Below are positions 1 to 9,382 of a DNA stretch of 64,000 nucleotides, one piece after another (positions within the stretch are counted from its first letter, which is position 1; every line of letters starts with the position of its first letter). The notes under the pieces are model-generated. The model did not search any database and was not told the origin of the DNA. It was given only the letters and a program-made list of their open reading frames with translations. The DNA comes from JBCDJG01 sp038748065 (GTDB taxonomy: Bacteria > Pseudomonadota > Gammaproteobacteria > Pseudomonadales > Halieaceae). Both the position numbers and the translations under genes were made by a program. Location of the stretch: NCBI GenBank assembly GCA_038748065.1, contig JBCDJG010000013.1:1-64000 (forward strand), written 5' to 3'.

Positions 1-1
1 G

Positions 2-2602
2 ATAGGGGGTAGCCTTGCCCCAGCGCAGGCGCAGGACGAGACCAGCCTGCTCGAAGAGATCATCGTAACAGCGAGAAAGAAAAGTGAAAGTCTGCAGGAT
101 ATTCCACTATCCGTCAGTGCTTTCTCGGGTGAGCAAATTGTCCGCCGTGCCTACCGTGACCTGCGCGATATCGCCATGGCCACCTCCGGACTCGAGTACG
201 AAGACTTCGCAACCGCCGGCCTGACAACTGCGCCGGTTATCCGTGGCATGGGCCAGACCTTTACCACCTCGCGCATCCAGAACACCGGCGTCTTTCTCGA
301 TGGTCTGTACCTGCAGCGGCAATCCATGGTGAATCCGGGCCTGCTCGACGTTGAGCGCATCGAAGTCCTGAAAGGCCCACAGAACGCCCAATACGGACGT
401 AACGCCTTTGCCGGCGCCATAAATTACATTACAACGACGCCGCCCTATGAGTTTGAAGGTGAGATCGGCGCGACTATCGGCGATGGTGAACGTCAGGACC
501 TGTTCGCCAACATCGGCGGCCCCATTATCGACGACGTACTCTTCGGTCGCATCTCTGCCGGCGTCAGCGAGTTCGATGGACACACCGAAAACCATCATCC
601 CTTTGCCGATGACGGCCCGTCCGGTGATCTCGGCACAGACGGAGATCTTGGCGGCTGGGACGACGAGAGTTACTCAGTCGCTCTGGACTGGACGCCGACC
701 GAGCGGTTGCGCTTCGGCTTTCAGTACAACCACAACGAGTCAGTTCGCGAACCTAACGGCTTCTATTATCTGAACGGCGCGCGCTACGTGCTCGACACGA
801 ACGAAATCGAGTCGACGCCGCCTTTCTCCTTCATTGGGCCGACCGCCGCGAACTGCCTGGACACGGTAACCTCCAGTTCACGCTGGCCCTTCCCCATCGA
901 GGGCAACCACGCCTATTGCGGCGAGCTACCTTACGATCCACCAGTGCTCGACGACCAGCGCCTCGAGGACGGGGGCTTCGCAGATACCGCAGGCAATATC
1001 GTGGTCGATCCGCGCAGCAACGCTCTGGATTCGGAATCAAAGATATTCCAGTTCAATGTCGAATGGGAAATCTCAGAAGCCTGGAGCGCGCGCTACCAGT
1101 ACGGCAACATCGAGCACGAGGCCAGCAATGTCGGCACCGTGTCGGGCCGCTCTTCACTGGTGGGCTCGCTGGTGGGCTATGCACCGGTACAGGAACTGGA
1201 TGAACCACCCTTCCTGATTCAGACCGGGCCGCCCGGATTCTTCGGCGCCACGGAGGACGTCTCTCTCGCGAACGCAAACCCGATCGAGGAACTCGAATCC
1301 GAGAGCCACGAACTCAGGTTCACCTGGGACAGCGAAAGCGTACTGGTCAGGCTCGGCGCCTACTACTCAAAAAACGAGGACCAGGACGGCAGCATCTTCT
1401 ACTTCACGCGCCCTTGTAACAATGTCACCGACTGCGGCATACCAAAAACGCAATCAGAGAATCCGCTGGATCCCAGGTTCATCGACGTGGAGGAAGACCC
1501 TGACGATCCGAGTATTAACGTCGGAGTACCACATCCGTTCGCGAACGTCAGTGGATTACTCGGCAATCTTGTTGAGTACGAGGATACCGTGATTGCTTTC
1601 TTCGCAGACGCAAACTGGGACATAACTGATTCACTAAGTCTCACGATAGAAGCACGATACACAGAGGAGGATAAGTCGTACAATCAGTTGAGCGGCCCGT
1701 TTGGCGTTGAAATCCCTCAAAACGATCCGATGGTGCAAGCGAGCGACGACGATACGTATTACTTCTTTACCCCCAGGGTCACTGTCGATTATGCAATCAC
1801 AGACTTCAACATGCTCTATGCGCTTTACGCTGAGGGTGTGAAGACGGGTGGTTTTAACGCGGTAAATCCACTTTCGAATCCAGAGCAGGCGAACTACGAC
1901 GAAGAGAAGCAAACCACATACGAAATAGGGACCAAGAATCAGTTTTTCGATGGTAAATTAACTTTGAATGCAGCTTTTTACTACATCGACTGGAAAAACG
2001 TGCAGGGAACAGAGGCTGCAGCCACCGAGGATGCGTTCGATACAGACGTTGTTGGAAACATCGGTGACGCAACGGTAACGGGCTTCGAAATAGACGGTGC
2101 CTGGCTCATAACGCCTGGCTTCTATGCCGACTACGCCCTCGCCTTTATCGACCCCGAGTATGATGACGCGACCTACCAGAGCTCAGTGAACACGACGGAC
2201 TTTGCGGAGAATTCCTCGTGGGGCTGTAACGATATTGAGTGTCGCTCCGACGGCAACGTTGACGGCAACCAGGTTGAACGCACCTCAAAGCGCCAGGCCA
2301 GCATCGGCTTCAACTTCGATGGCTCACTCGGCGCCGACTGGACCTGGGCCGGGCGCATTGACTTTAACTACCGCAGCAAGATGTACGCGACGCCGCTGAA
2401 CCTTGCGCACAATGGCTCGCGCATGGTCTCCAACGCCAACCTCAATTTCAACAATGGAAACCTCGACATCACACTGTGGGGCAAAAACATCTTTGATGAA
2501 GAGTACGTGGCGAACAGCTTCGTATTGCCCTCTTTTAACCGCTACATTGTGAGCCAGGGCGCACCTCGTACCGTGGGCATGACCCTGAAGTATCTGTTCT
2601 AG
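2..2602 (+). CDS. TonB-dependent receptor, 5' end cut by window edge
   Basis: Outer-membrane active transporter that takes up a large or scarce substrate with TonB/ExbBD energy. The reading frame is open from base 2, before the first internal ATG at 176. It encodes an Ala/Gln-rich signal-peptide end, then LLEEIIVTARKKSESLQDIP, a TonB-box/plug start typical of proteobacterial receptors. The plug motif VERIEVLKGPQNAQYGRNAF follows, then a long beta-barrel with many Asp/Asn/Tyr-rich turns, ending in a terminal Phe (LKYLF) as expected for an outer-membrane barrel. Only the first few dozen residues are missing. An intrinsic terminator follows. The substrate cannot be read from sequence, and the neighbours do not identify it. 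Confidence 0.93.
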   Translation: MGGSLAPAQAQDETSLLEEIIVTARKKSESLQDIPLSVSAFSGEQIVRRAYRDLRDIAMATSGLEYEDFATAGLTTAPVIRGMGQTFTTSRIQNTGVFLDGLYLQRQSMVNPGLLDVERIEVLKGPQNAQYGRNAFAGAINYITTTPPYEFEGEIGATIGDGERQDLFANIGGPIIDDVLFGRISAGVSEFDGHTENHHPFADDGPSGDLGTDGDLGGWDDESYSVALDWTPTERLRFGFQYNHNESVREPNGFYYLNGARYVLDTNEIESTPPFSFIGPTAANCLDTVTSSSRWPFPIEGNHAYCGELPYDPPVLDDQRLEDGGFADTAGNIVVDPRSNALDSESKIFQFNVEWEISEAWSARYQYGNIEHEASNVGTVSGRSSLVGSLVGYAPVQELDEPPFLIQTGPPGFFGATEDVSLANANPIEELESESHELRFTWDSESVLVRLGAYYSKNEDQDGSIFYFTRPCNNVTDCGIPKTQSENPLDPRFIDVEEDPDDPSINVGVPHPFANVSGLLGNLVEYEDTVIAFFADANWDITDSLSLTIEARYTEEDKSYNQLSGPFGVEIPQNDPMVQASDDDTYYFFTPRVTVDYAITDFNMLYALYAEGVKTGGFNAVNPLSNPEQANYDEEKQTTYEIGTKNQFFDGKLTLNAAFYYIDWKNVQGTEAAATEDAFDTDVVGNIGDATVTGFEIDGAWLITPGFYADYALAFIDPEYDDATYQSSVNTTDFAENSSWGCNDIECRSDGNVDGNQVERTSKRQASIGFNFDGSLGADWTWAGRIDFNYRSKMYATPLNLAHNGSRMVSNANLNFNNGNLDITLWGKNIFDEEYVANSFVLPSFNRYIVSQGAPRTVGMTLKYLF

Positions 2603-2620
2603 CTTGAGGCGGAACGCCAA

Positions 2621-2649
2621 AAAAGGCCTGCATTAGCAGGCTTTTTTTT
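2621..2649. terminator. Bidirectional intrinsic terminator
   Basis: The stem GCCTGC (2626-2631), loop ATTA and GCAGGC (2636-2641) is flanked by an A-run on the left and eight T on the right. It lies between the convergent TonB receptor and the minus-strand hydrolase, so it can stop transcription from both sides. Confidence 0.85.
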
Positions 2650-2664
2650 GACCCGCCTATGGAC

Positions 2665-3648
2665 TTAGCGCCATCGGCCTTCGGTCATCGCGTCGCTGCT
2701 CAGCAGCGCCAGCAGGCTCGCCCGGGCATCCTGATCGTCGCGAGCACAGACTTTGATAAAATCGATAACCAGCGCACTGATATCACGGCGAATCTCATCG
2801 CCACTGCGAGCCTCATCCCAGTCCAGGAAAGCGCGGCCCGTGGTGCCATCGTGGCCGTGGGCAAAGCTGAAGTGATTGGCGCCGGCGAGAATTCCCAGGT
2901 ATACCTCGGCTTCTGACTCGGCGGCACCTTCATCGAAGGTGCGACGGATACTGGAGCACGCATCACCAGTTTCGCGGCCATAGCGATGGGCACTACCGGC
3001 GATAACACCGTCTCGATCGCCACCGAGGATCAAGGTTGGCACTTTGCCTGGCAAGGGCAGAATTGTCTCAGCAGGCCAGCCAAGGGCTACCGAGGCGCCA
3101 GAGTGAGCGGCATAGCTGAACACGCCACACACTCCCGGGAACCAGTCAGGGTTGGCGTTGACTAGCGCTGCCGTGCCGCCCGCCGAGTGTCCGCCGAGCA
3201 CGATATGGTCAAGATCCAGTAATCCCGCCAGCACTGATGCTTCGTTCAGCCGCTTAAGCTCATCAAGAATAGGCTGCAGGGTCGAACAGCTAGGCGCGCT
3301 GCCGTAGAGCTGCGGAGCAAGGCGCTCGAGCAAGAGACCCGGGCTCAGGCTGACATAGCCGGGCATCTCTTCCGTGACTGCGCTGTAGGTCACAGCGACC
3401 ATACCGCGTTCAGCACAGGCCATCCCAAGCCAGCTGCAGCCCTCCAGGCCAAGATTAATGCCCGGCATAAACACCACCACAGGGAACGGCGCCTGGCTTG
3501 GATCAGCGGGTATCACGCCCGTGTTACGTTCCTCAGCACTGTCCTGTGCGAGCGCAGGAAAAAACACCTTGAGCGTAATGCGATCAAAGGGCGGTGCCGC
3601 GTCGCTAATCGCGCAGGCACGATAAAAAGCACGAATCTGGGGCGTCAT
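2665..3648 (-). CDS. Alpha/beta hydrolase, dienelactone hydrolase / PAF-acetylhydrolase-like
   Basis: 327-residue serine hydrolase. The nucleophile elbow G-H-S-A-G is at residues 153-157 (Ser155). The segment VVVFMPGINLG before it suits the oxyanion-hole strand. A later GGDRDG supplies the likely acid and a GANHFSFAHG segment the likely histidine. No signal peptide is visible, so it is probably cytoplasmic. This fold cleaves esters, lactones or short acyl groups; the substrate is unknown. It sits alone, convergent with the upstream receptor and divergent from the phosphoesterase. The start ATG at 3648 is preceded by an AGGAT-like site. Confidence 0.82.
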   Translation of the reverse strand: MTPQIRAFYRACAISDAAPPFDRITLKVFFPALAQDSAEERNTGVIPADPSQAPFPVVVFMPGINLGLEGCSWLGMACAERGMVAVTYSAVTEEMPGYVSLSPGLLLERLAPQLYGSAPSCSTLQPILDELKRLNEASVLAGLLDLDHIVLGGHSAGGTAALVNANPDWFPGVCGVFSYAAHSGASVALGWPAETILPLPGKVPTLILGGDRDGVIAGSAHRYGRETGDACSSIRRTFDEGAAESEAEVYLGILAGANHFSFAHGHDGTTGRAFLDWDEARSGDEIRRDISALVIDFIKVCARDDQDARASLLALLSSDAMTEGRWR

Positions 3649-3826
3649 TTCTCTATCCTGCCGCAGGGCGTCGCGGGGAGCAACGCCGCTCTGTCGGCGG
3701 GCAGTATAGATCTCGAACGGGGCTTTCCATGTTGATTTTTCTCAAGACGACCCAGCACCGCACACGCAGGTTTCGGGCTGGGTACAAAAGCGACTATGCT
3801 GTAGCTCTGTGAAACAAGGATGAGCT

Positions 3827-4729
3827 ATGACTGCTACACATGCAGCGCAAACAACTATCAATGCAAGCGGCGATTCAACCCTGCGAATTGGCATCGTCGG
3901 CGACCTTCACACCCATTTTGATATCGTCGACGTTCACCAACTTAATCAGCTGGAACTCGATTTGCTGTTGTTCACCGGCGACCTCGGTAGCGGCAGCCGC
4001 GATAGCTGCCTTGAAATGGCCAGGCTGATGTCGGGACTGCATAGCACCACGCTGGTTATGCCCGGCAACAATGACACCGTTGACATCACACAGCTGGCGG
4101 CGGAGCTAACACACCGCAGTGGCCAAAATGCGATCATGGCGATCGCCAGACAAACCCAGGCTGGCGGGGCTATCAGCCTGTGTGGCTACAGCCTGCATAG
4201 GCTCGCTATCGGTTCCCGCCAGGTAAGCCTGATCACTGCGCGCCCCCATAGCATGGGTGGCCCCGATTTGACCTTCCCCGACTACATGGGTCAAACCTAC
4301 GCGATACAATCGCTGGACGGTTCTATTGAGCGTATAAACGCACTGGTGGACGCGGCTGATCAAGAAATTATCTTTCTCGGCCACAACGGTCCTGTGGGCC
4401 TTGGCGACAAGCCGGCGGACATGTGGGGCTGTGACTTCAAGCCCGATGGTGGCGACTGGGGAGACCCGGATCTCGCCGAGGCAATCGCCTATGCGAGAGC
4501 TGCGGGTAAGCGAATACTGGCGGTGGTCGCCGGCCACATGCACCTGCGTACAAAGCAGGGCGATGAGCGCCCCTGGCATCAGGACCAGGACGGGATCACC
4601 TACATTAACGCTGCTCGCGTGCCCAGGATTTTTGCGCGGGACAACAATGTCTATCGACACCATATCTTGTTGACCATCGGAACAGACACGCTGACGGCCG
4701 AGGAGATTCTGCTACCTGAGTACGACTAG
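3827..4729 (+). CDS. Calcineurin-like metallophosphoesterase
   Basis: 300-residue two-metal phosphoesterase. The usual motif series is present: G-D-L-H (residues 25-28), F-T-G-D-L-G (about 49-54), P-G-N-N-D (79-83), F-L-G-H-N-G and A-G-H-M-H near the C-terminus. The motif I-G-I-V-G-D-L-H with 'LELDLLLFTGDLG' resembles the subfamily found in cyanobacteria and plants (TIGR04168-like), which is unusual company for this region. AAGGATGAG precedes the ATG. It likely acts in the cytosol on a phosphomono- or diester; the substrate is unknown. It ends 6 bases from the convergent TerB-like gene. Confidence 0.85.
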   Translation: MTATHAAQTTINASGDSTLRIGIVGDLHTHFDIVDVHQLNQLELDLLLFTGDLGSGSRDSCLEMARLMSGLHSTTLVMPGNNDTVDITQLAAELTHRSGQNAIMAIARQTQAGGAISLCGYSLHRLAIGSRQVSLITARPHSMGGPDLTFPDYMGQTYAIQSLDGSIERINALVDAADQEIIFLGHNGPVGLGDKPADMWGCDFKPDGGDWGDPDLAEAIAYARAAGKRILAVVAGHMHLRTKQGDERPWHQDQDGITYINAARVPRIFARDNNVYRHHILLTIGTDTLTAEEILLPEYD

Positions 4730-4735
4730 GTAGGT

Positions 4736-5236
4736 CTACATTGCAGACAGCAGCCGGCGAGACGCGCTGTTGGAAATACCAAAGCACTCGGCAATTTCCT
4801 GCATATGCTCCAGTTCTGCTCCGTCTACATCGTTATCTGCCAATGCGACAGCTGCCGCGAGTGTAAAGGCGGTCTCACGATCCATTCGATCGGCCCCTAT
4901 CTCCGAGCCAATACGCTCCAGGTACGCACGCAGACCCCACTCGGCCAGGTTGTGCTTACAGCGCTGATAAATATCGGTGAGCGCGCCATCGTGAAGCTCA
5001 TTTGCTGTCAACATATGCATCGCGCCGCGTAAGGCGTCCAATTCCTCGGGTGCCTCGCGGCCGTCGGCCAGAGCCATAATGAACATGGTTTCAGCGAAGG
5101 GCGAAAAGCGCTCGAGCAAATCCTGCTCATGGGCAAAGTGTTTATCGGCTTGCCCCGCCATGCCTTCGGCCTTCTCACGCCCCTTGAAGAGCAGCGCATC
5201 GCGAACGCGATGTATTGTTTCTGTATCAATATCCAT
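4736..5236 (-). CDS. TerB-like (tellurite-resistance fold) protein
   Basis: 166-residue acidic helical protein. Two segments of the TerB type, ALADGREAPEELDAL and ALADNDVDGAELEHMQEIAE, carry the D-G-x-x-x-x-E pattern seen in this metal-associated helical fold. I start it at the ATG at 5236 (MDIDTETIHRV). The frame could extend to a GTG at 5326, but the added 30 residues look non-coding and overlap the divergent promoter. TerB-like proteins are linked to membrane or stress functions; the role here is unknown. It is divergent from the Rieske oxygenase gene. Confidence 0.68.
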   Translation of the reverse strand: MDIDTETIHRVRDALLFKGREKAEGMAGQADKHFAHEQDLLERFSPFAETMFIMALADGREAPEELDALRGAMHMLTANELHDGALTDIYQRCKHNLAEWGLRAYLERIGSEIGADRMDRETAFTLAAAVALADNDVDGAELEHMQEIAECFGISNSASRRLLSAM

Positions 5237-5391
5237 GCGCGGATGCTGCCCGGCTTTGGATTGGAAGTAAAGCCGAACGGGAGAGTGTCCCCTTATCGAA
5301 ACCGCGAATAAGTTGATTTTTGTCACTGTCTTTGGCCGTAAAACTTATACAGTAAACCCTGCCAGATCTGTTGCCCGAGGAGGGCTATATT

Positions 5392-6585
5392 GTGCTCATC
5401 AACCTGTGGTACGTGGCCGAGTGGTCTCACGTTGTCAAGGATGAACCCGTCAAGGCGCGCCTGCTGGGCCGCAATTTCGTGCTGTACCGCGATGAGACTG
5501 GCAAGGTCAACTGCCTGAGCGATGTCTGTCTGCACAGGGGCGGCTCCCTCAGCGGTGGCTGGATCAAGGGCAACAATGTGACCTGCCCCTATCACGGCTG
5601 GCAGTTCAGTGGCGAAGGCAAGGTGGAGTTTATTCCTTCGGAGGGCGCTGGCTACAATATCCCGGACAAGGCGCGGGTGGACGCCTACCCGACGGAGGAA
5701 CGCTATGGCCTGATCTGGGTGTTTATGGGCGACCTGCCAGAAGCAGAGCGCTTCCCCATCCCACCCCTGCCAGAGTTTGACAATCCCGACTGGCGCATGA
5801 TCACGAGTGAGTTCACCTGGCAGGCTGAAGCGGCCCGCGTTGTCGAAAATGGCATAGACATCGCCCACGCATCCTTCGTCCACCCGGTCTTTGGCATGCC
5901 GGAAACTGCCGAGGCCAATCACATCACCAAGGTCGAAAAGGGGGAGCACTGGGGCTACTCTGAGAACGTTCAGTATCCGCCGCAGATGAAAGAAAACTTC
6001 CTGCGCCGACGCATACGCAAGGAACGCCAACCGACGATCACCAAGCCCTACTATGATCTATCCGGCATGCTCGTGCGCATTCAGATCGATCTAAATTCAA
6101 AGATGTCACTGGTGATGTTCGATGCCAATACCCCGGTCGATGAGCACGTCACACGCACTTTTGCGCTGCAGTTTCGCAACTTTTTCAAGCATCCCATTTT
6201 TGACAATGGCTCAAAGAAGCGACTGCACAAGATACTCAACGAGGACGCTGCCATCGTGAACGCGGCATCGCCCAACTACCTGCCCGACAACCTGGCCAAT
6301 GAGCTATCCGTGAAGGATGATAAATTCATGAGCAGCTTTCGTGCCGCGCGGCGTCGCTGCATAGAAGAGCGCGGCTGGAAAATTGACACCGACGCGGCGG
6401 CACAGCATCAGGGAAAAAGGGTCCTGAATATTCCATCGCCCGTTCGACGCGAGCGCCATGATCTGCAGTGGGTAATTGACACAGTGCCATTGATAGCCCC
6501 CATTCGGCAGGCCCCACGCGCCGTCCCCGAGCCGCAGCTTGAAGAATCCGAGCTCGAGGTCCGCTCGGAGGCTGCCAAGGGCTAG
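5392..6585 (+). CDS. Rieske [2Fe-2S] non-heme iron oxygenase, solo alpha subunit
   Basis: 397-residue ring-hydroxylating or demethylating oxygenase. Rieske ligands: C46-x-H48 (CLHRGG) and C65-x2-H68 (CPYHGW), 16 residues apart. The mononuclear iron region is ENGIDIAHASFVHPVFG, with conserved His residues. The GTG start at 5392 is chosen because a strong GAGGAGG lies 8 bases upstream; a TTG at 5371 is in frame but overlaps that site. No beta subunit, ferredoxin or reductase is adjacent, so it resembles homotrimeric (alpha-3) Rieske enzymes and needs electrons from elsewhere. The C-terminus is rich in Pro/Glu and may be flexible. Confidence 0.9.
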   Translation: MLINLWYVAEWSHVVKDEPVKARLLGRNFVLYRDETGKVNCLSDVCLHRGGSLSGGWIKGNNVTCPYHGWQFSGEGKVEFIPSEGAGYNIPDKARVDAYPTEERYGLIWVFMGDLPEAERFPIPPLPEFDNPDWRMITSEFTWQAEAARVVENGIDIAHASFVHPVFGMPETAEANHITKVEKGEHWGYSENVQYPPQMKENFLRRRIRKERQPTITKPYYDLSGMLVRIQIDLNSKMSLVMFDANTPVDEHVTRTFALQFRNFFKHPIFDNGSKKRLHKILNEDAAIVNAASPNYLPDNLANELSVKDDKFMSSFRAARRRCIEERGWKIDTDAAAQHQGKRVLNIPSPVRRERHDLQWVIDTVPLIAPIRQAPRAVPEPQLEESELEVRSEAAKG

Positions 6586-6625
6586 CAAGCATCGGGAAAG
6601 GGTTGGTATCCTCCACTGTTTTGGA

Positions 6626-7849
6626 GTGCGAGGAGCGCAAAACATCCGAAAGCCCCTTACCGGCCCGGCCATTATCAGCGGGCCAGCCAAACCATGTCTC
6701 GGCGAGAATCACGCAGACCCCGCTGCCACGCCGGGCGCAATAGCGTGGGCAGCGCTGGTTATTCTCGTTCTGTGCACCACCCTTAAGGGCTGCGCAGCAC
6801 ACGTACACGAGTATTACCAACCCGATCAACAGGGGCTGGTGTACGCGATGCCTGCCAGCCTGCAAAACCACGCATTTCAGTATGAAGCACCGACACCGCA
6901 GCCCAGTTTTCAGACTCTGCCGGCGCGAGCGGTGCCCGGCTATCAGGTGAGCGGGATGAGTTTCCCTTCAAGCGGGGCGAATGGGCAACAGGGTAATCTC
7001 GTACGTGCGCGCTATTATCGGTCGCTGGCGCCCTCATCTCCCCGCAAGCCGCTACTGATCGTTCTGCCGATTTGGGCTACCCATACCTTTCCGGGCACGG
7101 TCATAACGAATGGTTACAGCCAGCATAGCCAGGGAGCAGCGCATATCCTGTGGATGCAAGGCAAGGAGCCGCTGTTTGACTGGTTCAGTCTGCCGAAACA
7201 CGAGACAGAGGCCGCGTTCGAGGCTGCCGTTGACGAGTCTATGGAGCGTTTTCGCAGCGTCGCCATTGACATACGCCGGCTGATTGACTGGGCTGAAACG
7301 CAGCCGGACATAGACAGCCAACGCATCGGTATCATCGGATTCAGCATGAGCGCCATTGTTGCGGCGAATGTTGCAGGTGTGGATTCACGCATTCATACGG
7401 CAGTCTACGTGCTCGGCGCCGCCGAGGTCTGGGACGTAATGGCGGAATGCAATCTGGTGGTCGAATACATGCGCAAGGGCGTGCAAAAACAGCTTGGGTG
7501 GGACCAGCAGGAGTATCGCGCCTTTTTCCGTGAAAAGTTTCGCGATGGTGATCCGGGCCTGTGGCTTGGCGCCTACCGCAGCGAGAACACGCTGATCATA
7601 GAAGGCGCTACAGATGCCTGCGTGCCCCCCAACTCAAGGGAGGCGCTGTGGATGGCTACCGGTAAGCCCGAGCGTATTATCTACGCATCAAATCACTGGC
7701 AGCCCTTCCTTGCGATGACACCGGTGGGCGCGAATGCTCTGAGCAGGGACATCTACGAGTTCCTTGATCGCAAACTCCTGGGCCTTGGGTCCGAAGACCG
7801 CCAGATCATGGATGGCCTTGTTCACGAGGTCGCCGGGCACCGGCACTGA
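6626..7849 (+). CDS. Membrane-anchored alpha/beta hydrolase
   Basis: About 407 residues. A hydrophobic segment AIAWAALVILVLCTTLKGC lies near the N-terminus. It is either a transmembrane anchor or a poor lipobox (Lys at -2 of the Cys is atypical). The catalytic domain has a nucleophile elbow G-F-S-M-S, the acid-region segment LIIEGATDACVPP and a downstream SNHWQPF histidine. The start is uncertain. No ATG precedes the hydrophobic segment; the GTG at 6626 is the best in-frame choice, while a TTG at 6539 overlaps the Rieske gene. It lies about 40 bases after that gene and is probably co-transcribed. Substrate unknown. Confidence 0.72.
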   Translation: MRGAQNIRKPLTGPAIISGPAKPCLGENHADPAATPGAIAWAALVILVLCTTLKGCAAHVHEYYQPDQQGLVYAMPASLQNHAFQYEAPTPQPSFQTLPARAVPGYQVSGMSFPSSGANGQQGNLVRARYYRSLAPSSPRKPLLIVLPIWATHTFPGTVITNGYSQHSQGAAHILWMQGKEPLFDWFSLPKHETEAAFEAAVDESMERFRSVAIDIRRLIDWAETQPDIDSQRIGIIGFSMSAIVAANVAGVDSRIHTAVYVLGAAEVWDVMAECNLVVEYMRKGVQKQLGWDQQEYRAFFREKFRDGDPGLWLGAYRSENTLIIEGATDACVPPNSREALWMATGKPERIIYASNHWQPFLAMTPVGANALSRDIYEFLDRKLLGLGSEDRQIMDGLVHEVAGHRH

Positions 7850-7873
7850 TACCTGTCGCACGCTAACATGCGC

Positions 7874-8377
7874 TCAGGCCAGACTGCGCGCTCCGATCTG
7901 AACCTCCAGCGTGCCCGGCTCGTAGCTCATGTGCAGTGCTGTTCGATACTCTGTGCGAGAACGACTAACTTTCCACTCACCGCTAGTCTTACGATACTCA
8001 TCGTGATACAGCGCGCTTAGCAGAGTAACCGTGCGATCCTGAGTATTAATGTTTCGGTAGTTCAGTGACCATACTCCGCGCGCATTTAGCTCATCCAGAA
8101 TTTCGATTTCAGGGTTCGCGGCGTGATGCATGTCCAGCACGTACTCGTGGCATCCCCTGGGCACGAAAATACCATCGACAAACTCATCGCGATTCTTGCA
8201 ATGTCCGAAATAGGACATATCAATGATCACCTCGCCTTCGGCGAAACAGTCGCGCACCGCTTCTGGATCCTGCTGATCGCAGGCGTTAAGGTAGCGCGCC
8301 TTAAGACAGCGTATGGCCTCAATATCCTCAAGACGCCTCAGCCTTGCCAGCAGCGCCTGCAGATCAGCATCACTCAT
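7874..8377 (-). CDS. SnoaL-like / NTF2-fold protein
   Basis: 167 residues. The N-terminal helix RLEDIEAIRCLKARYLNACD followed by a D/E-rich CFAEGEVIIDMSYFG strand is typical of the SnoaL-like cone fold (NTF2 superfamily). This fold includes ring-hydroxylase beta subunits, isomerases and dehydratases. It has no cofactor motif. GGAG precedes the ATG. It is last in a minus-strand run (serine hydrolase, quinone oxidoreductase, YheT hydrolase, this gene), 31 bases below the YheT-type gene. The enzymatic role is unclear. Confidence 0.78.
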   Translation of the reverse strand: MSDADLQALLARLRRLEDIEAIRCLKARYLNACDQQDPEAVRDCFAEGEVIIDMSYFGHCKNRDEFVDGIFVPRGCHEYVLDMHHAANPEIEILDELNARGVWSLNYRNINTQDRTVTLLSALYHDEYRKTSGEWKVSRSRTEYRTALHMSYEPGTLEVQIGARSLA

Positions 8378-8408
8378 TCTCCGGTCCTTTGTTCCTATCG
8401 TCCTTTCT

Positions 8409-9377
8409 TCAGTGGCGAGGGTCGCACAGCGCCGGCAGGCGTTCGTCCAACCAACTGTGCCCCCGGTAATTTTTAAGAAACCCGCAGTGACCGCCGAAGC
8501 GGGACAACTCCAGCGTCAGCTTTGGATGATCGGGCAGGATAGCGCAATCCTCCACCGGAATAACGGGATCGTCCTCAGCCAGCAGCACATGACAGCTGGC
8601 TTCGAGTGTCGGCAGCACATCCTCCGCCAGTCGGTAAGCGCGAAAGTAGCTGGCCGCGTTGGGATGACTGGAAAAGCGCGGCACGAAGGCTTCGTGCAGG
8701 TCGAGAATATCGTCGTGCTCAAATACGTCTTCATGAGCGCGCAGTTCTGGATAGTGTTGCAGCTTGCGGCGGAAAGAAGCACGCCAAATTCCGACAAAAT
8801 GGCGGTTATACACCGCGCTGGCACTGATGGCACGACCACAGGCATGCGGATCAATCGGGGGACAGACGGCCAGCACTCTTTCCAGAGTAATTGCCCGCCC
8901 GGCCATATTGGCCGCGACCCGCAGAGCAATATTGCCGCCGAGGGAAAAGCCGACCAGGCAATACCGACCGTAAGCCAGGCGGGAGTGAATCGCCTCGATC
9001 GCATCGATGACCTCGGCGAGGCGAATGGCGAGGAAGGGCTCCGGGTTAAGATGACTGCTGGGACCGTGGTCACGCAAGTGCAGTTTGAACACAGAGTAAC
9101 CATTTTTAAAAAAGGCGCGCCCCACGGACTGCATGTACGCTGACTCAGAACAGCCTTCCCAGCCGTGAAGCAGAATAACGCAGCCCTTAGCGGCATCCGG
9201 GTTACAGACATACTCACCGTGCAGGCGAATGCCCTCGCTGCAGGCCAGCAGCATATCTTGTCTGGACGGATACACTTTTTCGTTCAGTCGCCGCTGCCAC
9301 CAGCGCCGCGGCGCCGTACTGGCAAGGATAGTGTTGACGTGCGGGTTGCGTAGTCCGAGTGTGGGCGTGTAGTTCAT
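8409..9377 (-). CDS. YheT-type alpha/beta hydrolase
   Basis: 322 residues. The pattern matches the YheT/EMB8 hydrolase family: the N-terminal NPHVNTILAS segment, LRDHGPSSHL near the cap, nucleophile elbow G-F-S-L-G-G, acid region LLAEDDPVIP and terminal histidine RFGGHCGF. Family members are poorly characterised esterases or lipases. AAGGGG lies just before the ATG and inside the 5-base gap from the quinone oxidoreductase stop, so the two genes are translationally close and surely one transcript. No signal peptide is seen. Confidence 0.87.
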   Translation of the reverse strand: MNYTPTLGLRNPHVNTILASTAPRRWWQRRLNEKVYPSRQDMLLACSEGIRLHGEYVCNPDAAKGCVILLHGWEGCSESAYMQSVGRAFFKNGYSVFKLHLRDHGPSSHLNPEPFLAIRLAEVIDAIEAIHSRLAYGRYCLVGFSLGGNIALRVAANMAGRAITLERVLAVCPPIDPHACGRAISASAVYNRHFVGIWRASFRRKLQHYPELRAHEDVFEHDDILDLHEAFVPRFSSHPNAASYFRAYRLAEDVLPTLEASCHVLLAEDDPVIPVEDCAILPDHPKLTLELSRFGGHCGFLKNYRGHSWLDERLPALCDPRH

Positions 9378-9382
9378 ACCCC

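Noticed and set aside
6539..6625. TTG start of the membrane-anchored hydrolase
   Set aside because: It overlaps the Rieske gene and has no ribosome-binding site; the GTG at 6626 is preferred, but with low certainty.
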